Below the pieces are notes generated by a model. It saw only the letters and a program-made list of their open reading frames with translations. It ran no database searches and was not told the origin of the DNA. Of a stretch of 64,000 bases of DNA, positions 29,285-38,775 are shown piece by piece. The DNA comes from Prorocentrum cordatum. Its lineage: Eukaryota > Sar > Dinophyceae > Prorocentrales > Prorocentraceae. Each line of letters begins with the position of its first letter. Position 1 is the stretch's first letter. The translations under genes were made by a program, and so were the position numbers. Where the stretch lies: assembly GCA_963575745.1 (NCBI GenBank), contig CAUYUJ010001459.1, positions 129,573-193,572 of the forward strand. The letters are read 5' to 3'.

Positions 29285-31305
29285 ATCCATTGGCCTTTCG
29301 GCCCATCCGCCCACCGTGCCTGGGTTGCGGTTCAGAGGCCACTTGGCTGTTCGTTGGGATCTCGTGAGGATCCTCCTGGGGTCCGAGGCAGTTTGGAGGC
29401 TTGGGGACGCTTTGGGGCCTCTTGGGGCCTTTTTTGGACCTCTTGGGGGTCTCTGGGGGGCCTCTTGGGGTTCTTTCGGGGCCTCCTGGGGGGGGGGCGG
29501 AAAGCTAGAATTTTCGGTTCGTGGTCCACTTCTTGGGCACCTCTTGGGGCCCTCTTGGGGCTGCCTTGGGCTGGGCCGTCTTGGGGCCCTCTTGGGCCGT
29601 CTTGGGGCCTTCTTGGGGGCCTCTTGGGCCGTCTTGGGGCGGTCTTGGGGCATCTCGGGCCGTCTTCGAGCGTCGGAAGCCAGAAAAAAGAGAACGCCAA
29701 AAGCATGGGAAAAAGAACAATGAAAACCACCGAGTTTGGCCTCTTGGGGCCCTTTTGGGAGGCCTCTTCGAGGCCTATTGAGGCGTCTTGGATGCATTTC
29801 GGGCCGTCTGGAGACCATCTTGGGCGTCTTGGGGCGATGTTTCGGCGACTCGGGGCCCTCTTGGACCGTCTTTCACCACCCACCAAACCACCCCAACCCG
29901 ACCCGAAGGCTCGGATCTACCCTGGATTTCTAGTGGGGGGGGGGTCCGGGAACATCGAGAAAATACGTATGGAGCCCATACCCCCCCCCGTCGGGTTGGG
30001 TTGGGGTGGTCCGGTAGGCAGTCCGTCTTGGAGGCATCCGGGGACCCTCCCTCGTGGCCCCCCCCCCCTCGCAGAACTTCTGGAGCAGAGGGCCCTCCCT
30101 GGCCGGCCCAGGTAGCCCCCAGCTGGCCCGGATGGACCCATACCTTCCAAATCGTCCAGACCAGGCTCCCGTTTGGGGAGTGGGAAGCATCTCACACGCC
30201 GATGAACCCCAAGGGGTCGGCGGATTCGCAGAGGCTCCTGGACCCCCTCCTGACTCAACTCAGGAGAATGGCTCTAACTTCGGTATCAATATAAAACGCA
30301 TGCGGGGAAGGTCCTTGCGATCTTCATCGCGATCTCCCCCTGGCGATCATTGGGCCCAAGAGGGGGAGATCGCGATGAAGATCGCAATGAAGATCGCAAG
30401 GACCTTCCCCGCATGCGTTTTATATTGATACCGAAGTTAGAGCCATTCTCCTGAGTTGAGTCAGTATGGGGTCCAGGAGCCTTTGCGAATCCGCCGACCC
30501 CTTGGGGTTCATCGGCGTGTGAGATGCTTCCCACTCCCCAAGCAGCTCCCCCGGGAGCCCAGTCCAGTCGATTTGGAGGGGGGGGTCTATCCTGGCCGGC
30601 CGGGGTCTATCCGGGCCGGCCGGGGGGTACTTCGCTCCAGAAATTCTGCCGGGGGGGGGCATCGGGGGCTTCAAAACGGGCCACGAGGGATGGTCCCAAG
30701 ATGCCTCCAAGACTGTCCAAGAGGGCCCCGAGTCGCCGAAACATCGCCCCAAGACGAGGCCTCCAAGACGCCCCAGGAGGCTTCGAAGAGGCCTCCCAAG
30801 AGGGCCCAAACAGGCTACAATCGTGGATTTTCGCATGTGTCATTTCAAGTTTTTTGGGGGCTTTCTGTTTTTGTTCCGGCTTCCGACGCTCGAAGACGGC
30901 CCAAGAGGCCCTCAAGACCGCCCCAAGACGGCCCAAGAGGCCCCCAAGGATGCCCCAAGACGGCCCAAGAGGACCCCAAGACGGCCCAAGAGGGCCTCAA
31001 GACAGCCCAAGAGGGCCCCAAGAGGTGCCCAAGAAGGGGAGACCACGAACCGAAAATTCCAGTTTTCCGCCCCAAGAGGCCCCCGGGAGGCTCCGAGAGG
31101 CCCCCAAGGAGCCCCAAGAGGTTCACAAGAGACCCCCAAGAGACCCAAAAGAGGCCCAAATAGGCCCCAAAACAGCTCCCCAGAGGCCTCCAAGCTGGCT
31201 CGGGCAGGCCCCCGAGAGGCTTCTCACGAGATCCCAGCAAGCATCCAAGAGGCCTCCGAGCCACAACCCAGGCACGATGTCATCATGGGCCGAAGGCCAC
31301 ACTAA
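29285..31305. repeat. Giant palindrome 2 with mirrored MIN-D
   Basis: Arms of about 1 kb meet near 30350. From outside in: GGCCTTTCGGCCCAT with CGTGCCTGGGTTG (left about 29290-29330; inverse at about 31256-31301); MIN-D units pointing toward the centre (29385-29870 and 30700-31255); GATGTTTCGGCGACTCGGGG; and a nearly perfect inner part of about 200 bp (GCATGCGTTTTATATTGATA and so on). The left arm carries a MITE-1 insertion absent from the right arm. Confidence 0.88.
29873..30020. mobile_element. MITE-1, copy 2 (in palindrome 2, left arm)
   Basis: Same ends as copy 1. Flanking 9-mers GACCGTCTT (29864-29872) and GTCCGTCTT (30021-30029) agree at 8 of 9 positions. The uninterrupted right arm provides the empty site, whose complement reads GACAGTCTT (30709-30717), confirming element limits and duplication length. 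Confidence 0.9.
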
Positions 31306-31822
31306 ATCTAAATACAGGCATAAGTCACGCAGCACCCAGAAGCCGCAAAAACGACTCTCCCCCACGGGGTCGGCGGTGCGGCGTAAGCCAAATAATCATT
31401 CTACATGTATTTGCATTATGTTCAGTTGCGCTTTGAGGGAACGGCACATTGCCACATTGCTACACGCTGACAGGCTGGAGCTGGTTTTTCAGGACGGGCT
31501 GTCGGGCCTCGATAGAAACGATCAGGGCTCGACCTCGGTGCTGCTGGTTGTCATGGTTCACCTCGTCCCAGAGGCAGTGCTGGGCGCTCCAAGTATTTTG
31601 CGACCGTGAATAGATTGACGACAAGGTCGAAGCCAGCTGGTTGACATATCGCGTTTCTCCCGCTCCATGCCAGTCATCAGCATGGATTTGAACGACGGCC
31701 TTGGGCTGGTCTGCTCGGACTGCATTGCTTGTGAGATTCTGGCGTTGTAACTTCGCACTTGGCTGCCAGACCAGACTGGTTCGGAGGAGCTGGTCGGCAA
31801 CTGCGCGAGCCCGTGGAAGCGC
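31306..31822. other. Unassigned interval including inverted Repeat Q
   Basis: Repeat Q in reverse at about 31335-31405. The remainder is non-repetitive and no gene is recognised. Minus-strand open frames are short. Confidence 0.4.
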
Positions 31823-32450
31823 TTGGCCTCTGCGTCGTGGGAGATCGCGATCTCATCGAGGGCGCCCGGCTTGACCAGACCGGTATTTCGAGCAGGGTGC
31901 GCTAGATCCTCGGCGCCATCAGGGATTCGCTGTCGTGGCAGACCCGCTCACGCGCGCGAGGCGGCAGCGCCAGCGCGCGGCCTCTCGCCGGCCTCGCGAC
32001 CGGATGCCGCTGCGTCTTCATGCAGCCCAGCGGTCGTTGAAGGTAAGTATTTGTGAATTCCCAGAGCCCAATCTACTTCGAGCGCCCCCCTTCTTCGAGG
32101 GGGGCTGTTGTCGGTAATTCTTCAGGGGGGCTCGAACTCAATCCATCGTGTTTTCTCGGTCCTTCTCCGCGTCTTCTCCCGACCGACGTGTCAGTTGTTT
32201 TAGGGGGGCTGAGTTCTTAGAACGGTCGAGCTCAGTTGGAATATTGACAGCGTGAAGAAATCGCTCCTGCCGGAGCTTTTCTCACGCGCGCTGCTGACAA
32301 GATGCAGGAGCAAGATTCTCCATCTCTCTCTCTCTCTCTGCAGCGTTGAACGCGTGCCGCCCAGGGGCAGTCGCGGGGATTTGCCGGCGGATGTCTACCG
32401 CTTCCGCAGGAACGGCTATAGATCTGGAGGCGACAGGCTTCCGCTTCTGA
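31823..32450 (+). CDS. Possible two-exon gene fragment
   Basis: An open frame runs to 32042, where GAAG is followed by GTAAGTATTT, a strong 5' splice site. A run of CT dinucleotides ending in TCTCTGCAG (to 32343) is a good 3' splice site. Joining 32042 to 32344 keeps one frame (phase 1) and gives about 36 more codons to a TGA at 32448-32450, including NACRPGAVAGICRRMSTASA. No ATG begins the first exon, so the gene would extend upstream. No domain is recognised. The 301-bp intron contains two AGGGGGGCT motifs. Based only on splice signals and frame. Confidence 0.25.
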
Positions 32451-32608
32451 TGATTTGGGGGAGAGGAGGCGGCTCGCCAGTTGGCGCGCCGGCAGGCAGT
32501 GCCAGCAGCTACTTAAAGTTCATCTAAAGGAATGGCTGCGCAATATTTCGGGGGAGTTGGAGGAGACCCGGCGCGAGCGAAATGTGAAGGAAGCGCATCG
32601 TCTCGCGC

Positions 32609-33865
32609 GTGCCCTTGCCCGCCGCGGTCGCGGGCGCCGTGGCCGCGGCCGCCGCCGCCTCGAAGGGGCAGCAATCGGCGCTCGGGGGCGGCCGGGGGCG
32701 CAGGAGGCGGAGGGGGCCACGAGGGGGCGCGCGGGCGAACGAGATCGCGGAGGAGGTGGAGGAGCTGGGGGAGGGGAGGGGGTTCAGGGCACCTTGGCCC
32801 GCGCGGCGCTGCCTCGGCGCGCGCGGCGTCGAGGCTGGCGCTGACTTGCCGGTCGTCAGCAAGTATCTAAGGGGCGCGCCAAAGCGGAGATCTCGCCCAT
32901 GCTCGCGATCAAGTCAGTTCCCCGTCGTCTGCGCCTCAGCGGTCGCAGCTTTGCTGGGCCCAACCAGGAGCTCAGCAATGCGTTTCCATCGACATCTTGG
33001 AATCTTCAGGAAGAGGCCACGCCAGTTCTTGTGGGTCTTCCTGATTGGCATGTCGGGGGGTGTCGGCGTGGGTCGGCAAGCGCGCGTCTTCCCGCCCGGG
33101 GCTGTGAACGCGCCGTTCGCCCTAGATGCGGGGCGCCCATGGGGCGCCCCTCCGCCGTTGAGAGCTTCGGCAGCGCATGCGGGAATCCAGCTCGCGAGCG
33201 GAGTGAGGTCGCGCGCGCCAAGTTGCCGTTTGAAGCCTTACTTGCAGTTTCTTGTCCCGTCGTTGGCACGACGGTGGAACTTCCCCATGCTAATGATGCC
33301 AATGACTTGGCCGAGCCACGCGCTGGGGGCGGCGCCGCCGCTGGGCAGGGCGGCGCCGGCTAGGCAGAGCTTCCTGCCACCGACGTATATTTTCCAGTTG
33401 GGCATTGGACGAGGCGCTGAAACATTGGGGGGGGGGGGGGCGCAGATTCGCGGCCGGCAGATAGCGATTGTCTGTCTCGCAGGCTTCAGCCGCGTCGCTG
33501 CCCATTGCCGCTTGCGGGCCGAAGGGCCCGCGCTTCCGATTCCGTCGACGAGGCAATGCGCGGGGGGTCCCGTTCCACGGGCAGCCCGGCCCCGGGGGTT
33601 AACGAGCGCCTGGGCGCGAACAAGAGTTCGTGTCATTCTATTGGCAAGTTTTCGTCCGGTCCTGGCATGCCCCCGAGGCGCAAGAGGTCGGTTCTTCGTG
33701 GAATGCAACATGTTGGGGCTCAGAATTCTGCAAAATTTTAAAAAGCATACCTGGCGAGAGGGTCCGTGGAAGAACCCAACTCCATTCAATCCTGGTAAGA
33801 TATTGGAGAGTAGCAGCGAGAGTGGCTGGCTTCGATGGTTCAGCACATCTGTCAGCGCCCAGTAA
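32609..33865 (+). CDS. Long open frame, function unknown
   Basis: 418 codons without stop in sequence that is not tandemly repetitive. Overlapping frames are also long (154 codons from 32899; 254 codons from 33630). The N-terminal part is Arg/Gly/Ala-rich. The C-terminal part is more balanced (NMLGLRILQNFKKHTWREGP). GC-rich DNA gives long chance frames and no domain or signal peptide is evident, so it is a weak candidate. Confidence 0.18.
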   Translation: MPLPAAVAGAVAAAAAASKGQQSALGGGRGRRRRRGPRGGARANEIAEEVEELGEGRGFRAPWPARRCLGARGVEAGADLPVVSKYLRGAPKRRSRPCSRSSQFPVVCASAVAALLGPTRSSAMRFHRHLGIFRKRPRQFLWVFLIGMSGGVGVGRQARVFPPGAVNAPFALDAGRPWGAPPPLRASAAHAGIQLASGVRSRAPSCRLKPYLQFLVPSLARRWNFPMLMMPMTWPSHALGAAPPLGRAAPARQSFLPPTYIFQLGIGRGAETLGGGGAQIRGRQIAIVCLAGFSRVAAHCRLRAEGPALPIPSTRQCAGGPVPRAARPRGLTSAWARTRVRVILLASFRPVLACPRGARGRFFVECNMLGLRILQNFKKHTWREGPWKNPTPFNPGKILESSSESGWLRWFSTSVSAQ

Positions 33866-34801
33866 CGACCAGGTGTTGATGCATGGGGGGGTCACCCCGG
33901 CGTTTCTTGAACTCGAGGTTTGCCGACGGGGCTGGCTCTTGCGCCCCGTTCGCTTCCCGGCGCGTCATCCGCTGACATTAGCAGCGTTGCTCGCGGATTT
34001 GCCCGCGGATGATCGCCCCCAGTGCGACCGCGCGGGGCGCCTGGCTGCGCGCGCGAACCCTTGGGCGAAGCATTTCTTTTCCTCGGGCGCGCAGGCTCTC
34101 GGGGAGACGGGGGGCGGGCGAGACTTGCTCGGGCGCCCTCAGAGACCTCTCCTTGCGCGGCGGCGGGGCATTTGGAGAAGCGTTTCGCGTGGTCCATTTC
34201 TCTTTGTTGTGTCGTCGCCGACGGACAGTCGCGACCCCGCCGCCCGAGTCCGACGGCCATCTGAGCAGCGTGCCCCCCGCCAAAACGGACGGGGCCGGGC
34301 AGTCGAGCGGGCGCGCGGCGCGCGCGAGCCGCGCCGCGATCCTGGGGCCCCCCCCGGGCCGCCGAGTCCGATGCGATGCGCAACTTCCCGATGAGACGCC
34401 AACGTTATTTTCTTTTCGTTATCGGCAGCCCCCCTGCCCCGGGGGCCGCGTCTCGCGCCGGGCCAGCCAGCGCCCGAATGGTCCTGGGAGTATTTCCGGG
34501 GCGATTGCGGCCGGCAGAAATTTTTGCGGGATCGATGAGCAGGGGGCGTTGCTGCGTTGCCGGCATTGACAGGCCTCGAGGTTCAAGGTCGCCAGCCCGG
34601 GATTCGACGGGCGTCGACGGGCTGCAGCGTCATATCAGCACTTCTCTTCCTCGAGCACCTGCTGTCGTAGACTGTGCGCGCGCGCTCTAAAGCCTGGAGT
34701 TCGCCTTCGTCTTCTGCGCGCCTGCGGCGCGGGCCCCTGGCCGCGCGGCGGGCAGCGGGGCGCTGCCCAGGCGGGCGGCGGCTCGCGGCCCCAGCCCGCA
34801 G

Positions 34802-34982
34802 GCCTCCGACGCCATGATTTTTTCATGACGTCGACCCCCCGAGGTCCCGACCCTTTCCCCATGACCGGCTTTGCATCCTGAGTCGTTTTTTGACGCTCCC
34901 GAGGCCCGGTGAGGGCCCCCGGAGGCCGAAAATTGGGAAAAACCTCCCGTCGTGATTTTTTCATTATTCGAGGGGGTCTGGG
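34802..34982 (-). mobile_element. TIR-A element, copy 1
   Basis: Begins GACGCCATGATTTTTTCATG and GACGTCGACCCC, and ends CGAGGGGGTCTGGG. Subterminal CGTCATGATTTTTTCATGACG-type hairpins and an interior GACTCAGGA / CGTTTTTTGACGC segment define the family. Followed after about 195 bp by copy 2. Confidence 0.78.
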
Positions 34983-35177
34983 TCGCAGGCCTCCACGGCC
35001 CCGCGCCGAGACGGCGGCGGCGGAGGAGGCGCTGCAGCCGCGAAGGCGGCCGCGCGCTCCGCGGCCCTGGGGGCGGCTGGACGCCGTGCGCGGCGCGGTC
35101 GCGGGCGCGGGCGGGCCGCGGCCAGAGCTGCTCAGCGGCGCCTCCCAGTGCGGCAGGCGCTCGTCAGGGGCAGCGCT

Positions 35178-35225
35178 CCCAGACCCCCTCGAGTTATGAA
35201 AAAATCATTACGTCGGGGGTCTGGG
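35178..35225. mobile_element. TIR-A derivative, 48 bp, ends only
   Basis: CCCAGACCCCCTCGAGTTAT joined directly to an ATTACGTCGGGGGTCTGGG end. Both termini are present with the whole interior deleted. Confidence 0.72.
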
Positions 35226-35307
35226 CTGGGGGGGGGATGGGCTCAGAGGGCTCAGACGGGCCTGTCCCCCCTGCAGGGGGAGTTTCGACGAAGAGTGGAA
35301 AATACGC

Positions 35308-35468
35308 AGGAGGGGAAAAAGCACACAGACACAATTCATCGTCGACCCCCCGGAAAATATGGGAAAATATGGGAAGTGGGGGGGAAGACAGAAATCCCAG
35401 AAAATATAAAAAATTCGGGGAATATGTTTATTTGTGTGTATTTATTTGTGTGTCCCAGGGCCCCTTCG
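35308..35468 (+). mobile_element. TIR-B element, copy 1
   Basis: CAGGAGGGG, then CACACAGACACAATTCATC, a GGAAAATATGGGAAAATATG block, GGGAAGACAGAAA, then TTATTTGTGTGTATTTATTT and GGGCCCCTTCG. A+T-rich against a GC-rich background. No coding capacity. Confidence 0.82.
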
Positions 35469-35651
35469 AATACACCAAAAATGGCCATACAAAAATTCAA
35501 ACAGCTGGCCCAGCGAGGAGGCAGGACGCAGAGCGTCGACGGGCCGGTGGCCATCTTGGCCGCGTGGGTGCTCGGCGGCGAAGCGGAGCCGGGCGCCCGC
35601 CGGCGCGGCGCGCGACGCGCGGCTCGCCCCTCCGGGCAGCCGCGCGGCGCA

Positions 35652-35839
35652 GTCCCAGACCCCCTCGCGTCGTGAAAAAGTCACGACGGAAGGTTTTTCG
35701 CGATTTTCGCCCTCCGGAGGTCCTCACCGGGCCGCGGGAGCGTCAAAAAACGACTCAGGATGAAAAACCGGTCCCAGGGAAAGGGTCCAGACCTCTGGGG
35801 GTCGACGTCATGAAAAAATCACGACGTCGGGGGTCTGGG
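35652..35839 (+). mobile_element. TIR-A element, copy 3
   Basis: CCCAGACCCCCTCGCGTCGT to GACGTCGGGGGTCTGGG, in opposite orientation to copy 1. Interior AAAAAACGACTCAGGATG as in the family. Confidence 0.8.
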
Positions 35840-35859
35840 GTTCATGAGGGGGCCAGGGC

Positions 35860-36085
35860 TCGTTTCGATTCCTCCGATTCGATTCGATCCGATTTCGATG
35901 GTTTCCGATTCCGATTCGGTTCGATCTGGGATTCCGATTTGAGTTCCGATTTCTTATTGGAGGCACACTAGCCTGCCGATTTTTGCCGATCCGACTTTTC
36001 CCGACTCAGCTGCCGATTTCCGACGATCCGATTCATGTCGATCGCCGATCCGATTTGTCGATCCGATCCTGGGCTCTCCTGGGGG
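35860..36085 (+). repeat. GATTCCGAT-type degenerate repeat
   Basis: Many short variants of GATTCGATCCGATTTC and GCCGATCCGA. Related sequence recurs at 38430-38510 and 60890-60960. Confidence 0.6.
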
Positions 36086-36187
36086 GCAGGGTCGACGCGG
36101 GGGCCCAGCAGAGACGGGAGCTGCAGGAGGCAGTAGAGAAGGAGGGCATGGGGTGCGTCGAGCTCAGGATGCACCCCCCACATCTCC

Positions 36188-36270
36188 GGGAGCTCCTCCT
36201 CCTCCTCCTCCTCCTCCTCCTCCGCCTCCTCCTCCTCCGCCTCCTCCTCCTCCTCCTCCTCCTCCTCCCG
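36188..36270 (+). repeat. (CTC)n tract
   Basis: CTC units with CCGCCT interruptions. Confidence 0.92.
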
Positions 36271-36748
36271 CGGCCGTGATCAGTGGCTCAGCCGATTAGA
36301 AATGGGGGGGAACGTTGCCCCAGGAGCAGGTGGCAGCAGCGAAGTACTGGGAGTCAGTCGCGCGCCAGCCAGTTAAGCCGACCGTGCTGAGCGAGGTAGT
36401 CAGACTTTGCCGGGCCTGGCGCCTGAAAGTGATGAGTTCGGATGGCAAATAGATGGTCGAAATTCACTTTCTCGTGGAGCCCAGCACAATCGGGAACCAG
36501 CTCCCGTTGTCGATCTGGTTTTGTCCCAAGGCCGAGGGAGGGCAGAAGTGCGTCGGAACCGCCCCAAGAGGGGTGCTGGTGAGGGAAGTTCTGCGCCTCC
36601 CGGACGCGTGCAAGTAGGCAGGTAGCTCTTTAGGATGTTCTGGAAGCTTCGATTGCTCCAGCAGGGAGAGGCTTCAGCAGCTTCTGAGGGGTGGTCTCCT
36701 ATGCGAGGAACTTATTCGGAGAGTCGCTGGCCAGGAGAATATCAGCGA
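36271..36748. other. Unassigned interval
   Basis: Non-repetitive, no domain or splice pair recognised. Confidence 0.3.
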
Positions 36749-36912
36749 GCGAAGAACGGTATAACATAAACTTTCCGCCGTCGGGGGCACCTGCCCCAGG
36801 GCGGCTGGAAAGTTTATACCCCTACGGTGCCACCGTAAGGGTATAAATTTTCCAGCCGCCCTGGGGCAGGTGTCCCCGACGGCGAAAAAGGTTACGTTAT
36901 ACCGTTCTTCGC
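36749..36912. mobile_element. PAL-H foldback element, intact
   Basis: GCGAAGAACGGTATAAC at the left and its inverse GTTATACCGTTCTTCGC at the right. Arms of about 80 bp (CTTTCCGCCGTCGGGGGCAC, CAGGGCGGCTGGAAA) meet at CGGTGCCACCGTAAGG. Nearly perfect palindrome with no coding capacity. Eroded copy at 6049-6190. Confidence 0.85.
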
Positions 36913-37128
36913 CCGTTAAGAGTAGTCGTGAGCCCCGCGTCCTTCGCCCCTCCTGCCTGCCCCCGCCTCCTGGCCTCGGCGACCCTGGGCCTCCTGGCCC
37001 CGAGGCCGTCTCGAGCCCGACCCCCCCGCTCCCGTGTGCTTCCCTCTGGCCCCAGAGGTAGGCCCAGCAGTCCAGCCCCCTCCCCCCCCGCCCACACAAC
37101 CGTCGGGGTAGAGGGATCCACAGTAGGT

Positions 37129-37289
37129 CAGGAGGGGAACAAACACACAGACACAATTAATCGTCGACCCCCCGGAAAATATGGGAAAATATGGGAAGTG
37201 AGGGGGAAGACAGAAACCCTGAAAATATAGGAAAATATGGGATTATTTTTATTTGTGTGTATTTATTTGAGTGTCCTGGGGCCCCTTCG
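37129..37289 (+). mobile_element. TIR-B element, copy 2 between 30-bp direct repeats
   Basis: Collinear with copy 1. It is flanked by CAACCGTCGGGGTAGAGGGA TCC(A) at about 37098-37127 and a matching CAACCGTCGGGGTAGAGGGA TTC(A) at about 37290-37320, far longer than an ordinary target duplication. Confidence 0.8.
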
Positions 37290-37320
37290 CAACCGTCGGG
37301 GTAGAGGGATTCATAATAGG

Positions 37321-38066
37321 CCGTGGCACTTTTTCAGGCACATGCTTCTGGAGTGAGTGCCAACGGCGGCAGCCACAGGTTGCGCGCCGTCGGGCCTGCC
37401 ACCACGCCTATCCCCCGTTCCAATGCGGTCGTGGGGTCGCGCGATATTTGTTTTTTGCTCCAGTCTGCCAGCTCGGGGAACCCAGTCGAGCTTGTCATGT
37501 GCGCATGTGGGCGAGGGTACGCAGTGCTGTGATGGGAGGATCGGTGCCCAAGGGTCCTATCTTATCTTATCCTATCTTATATCCTCCTCCTCCTGCTCCT
37601 CCTCCTCCTTCTCCTCCTCCGCCTCCTCTCCCCTCCCTTATCAGCACTCCTCCGACCGACCGAGCATCTCCGAGAGACGTCGGCCGATTCTTCGCGATCA
37701 AAGCGGCGCCGAGACCTCAAACAGGCCCCCGAAGGCTCTCCATGAGCACCAGGGAACCCTTGCGGACGGCCCCGTGGGGTGCGCCGCAGAGGCTGGAGGA
37801 ATGGAGGCGGCCAGGGAGGGGAACGGACGCTCGCGGTGAAGACAAGGAGTCCCGGAGAGAGGCAGGCAGGCAAGAGCCGCGCCCTGACGGCGCACTTGCA
37901 GAACTCGAATATAGCATGCGGAACACATACCCGGGACAAGAACGTACAATAATACGTGCGTGCAGGCGCCGAATCAATGCAATGCATCGGGGAGCGAGCG
38001 CTGGACCCTTCGTTCCAGAGACTCGCGAGGGATCGCGAGGGAGAGCTGGAGAAAAGTCGTGCGCTT
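37321..38066. other. Unassigned interval
   Basis: Includes a short CTC tract near 37580-37625. Open frames occur on both strands with no recognised domain. Confidence 0.3.
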
Positions 38067-38236
38067 CCAGGCGCTCCCAGGCGCTCCCAAGCGCTCCCAG
38101 GCGCTCCCAAGCGCTCCCAGGCGCTCCCAGGCGCTCCCGGCACGCTCCCAAGCGCTCCACGGCGCCCCGGCACGCTCCCAGGCGCTCTGGGCACGCTCCC
38201 ACGCGCTCCCAGGCGCTCCCAGGCGCTCCCAAGCAT
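38067..38236 (+). repeat. GCGCTCCCAG 10-bp minisatellite
   Basis: About 16 copies with CACGCTCC and GCGCCCC variants. A related inverted cluster (GCTCCGGAACGCTCTGAGA) lies at 62995-63045. Confidence 0.88.
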
Positions 38237-38239
38237 CTT

Positions 38240-38640
38240 CCTTTAACCTAGGAGGCACCTCTTTGGGCCTCTGGGGTTTTCTTGTCGCCGCGGCTGGATC
38301 CCCCTTCGAACTCATGGCCTGTTCGCGCTGGAGGTTCGGCTTGAGAGGGGTCCCGAGAGAAACTGGTCGTGGAGTTTTTTCCCCGTGTTCGGGCCTGCGG
38401 GTCCCTCCCAAGCGTCAAGACCATCGGAAAACGACATCGATATCGAATCGGATCGACCCGATTCGATACGGTACCGGTTTTGTCGGCAGCTATCGGTTTT
38501 GGTCGGCCGGGAGCCGGCCAGTCGAGACATGTTGACGCCTCGCTTCCACTTCCGCCGACTGAACCGCCAGCCGCCGTCTTTGGGGGGATCCGCCGAAGCG
38601 AGATTCGCCGAAGGCGACGGCTTTCTGGAACATCCGAGGC
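38240..38640. other. Unassigned interval
   Basis: Contains a GAT(C/T)CGA-rich part near 38430-38510. No gene recognised. Confidence 0.3.
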
Positions 38641-38646
38641 CCGAAA

Positions 38647-38719
38647 ACCATCACGTCACTAATTTTGGGCCCCTGGGCCCACTGAGGCCCCAGGGGCCCC
38701 AGACTAGTGAAGTGATGTT
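38647..38719. repeat. 73-bp hairpin element
   Basis: AACCATCACGTCACTAATTT with GGGCCCCTGGG, answered by the inverse CCCAGACTAGTGAAGTGATGTT. A third TCATCACCTCACTAAAC lies just downstream. Confidence 0.6.
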
Positions 38720-38775
38720 TCTTCCGACGCAAGGGCCCCGTAATTCATCACCTCACTAAACCGAACCCAGGACGA

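Noticed and set aside
33630-34394. 254-codon frame resembling a protein at its N-terminus
   Set aside because: Overlaps a 418-codon frame in another phase and ends in Arg/Pro-rich sequence. No domain recognised, so it is mentioned only within the 32609-33865 entry.
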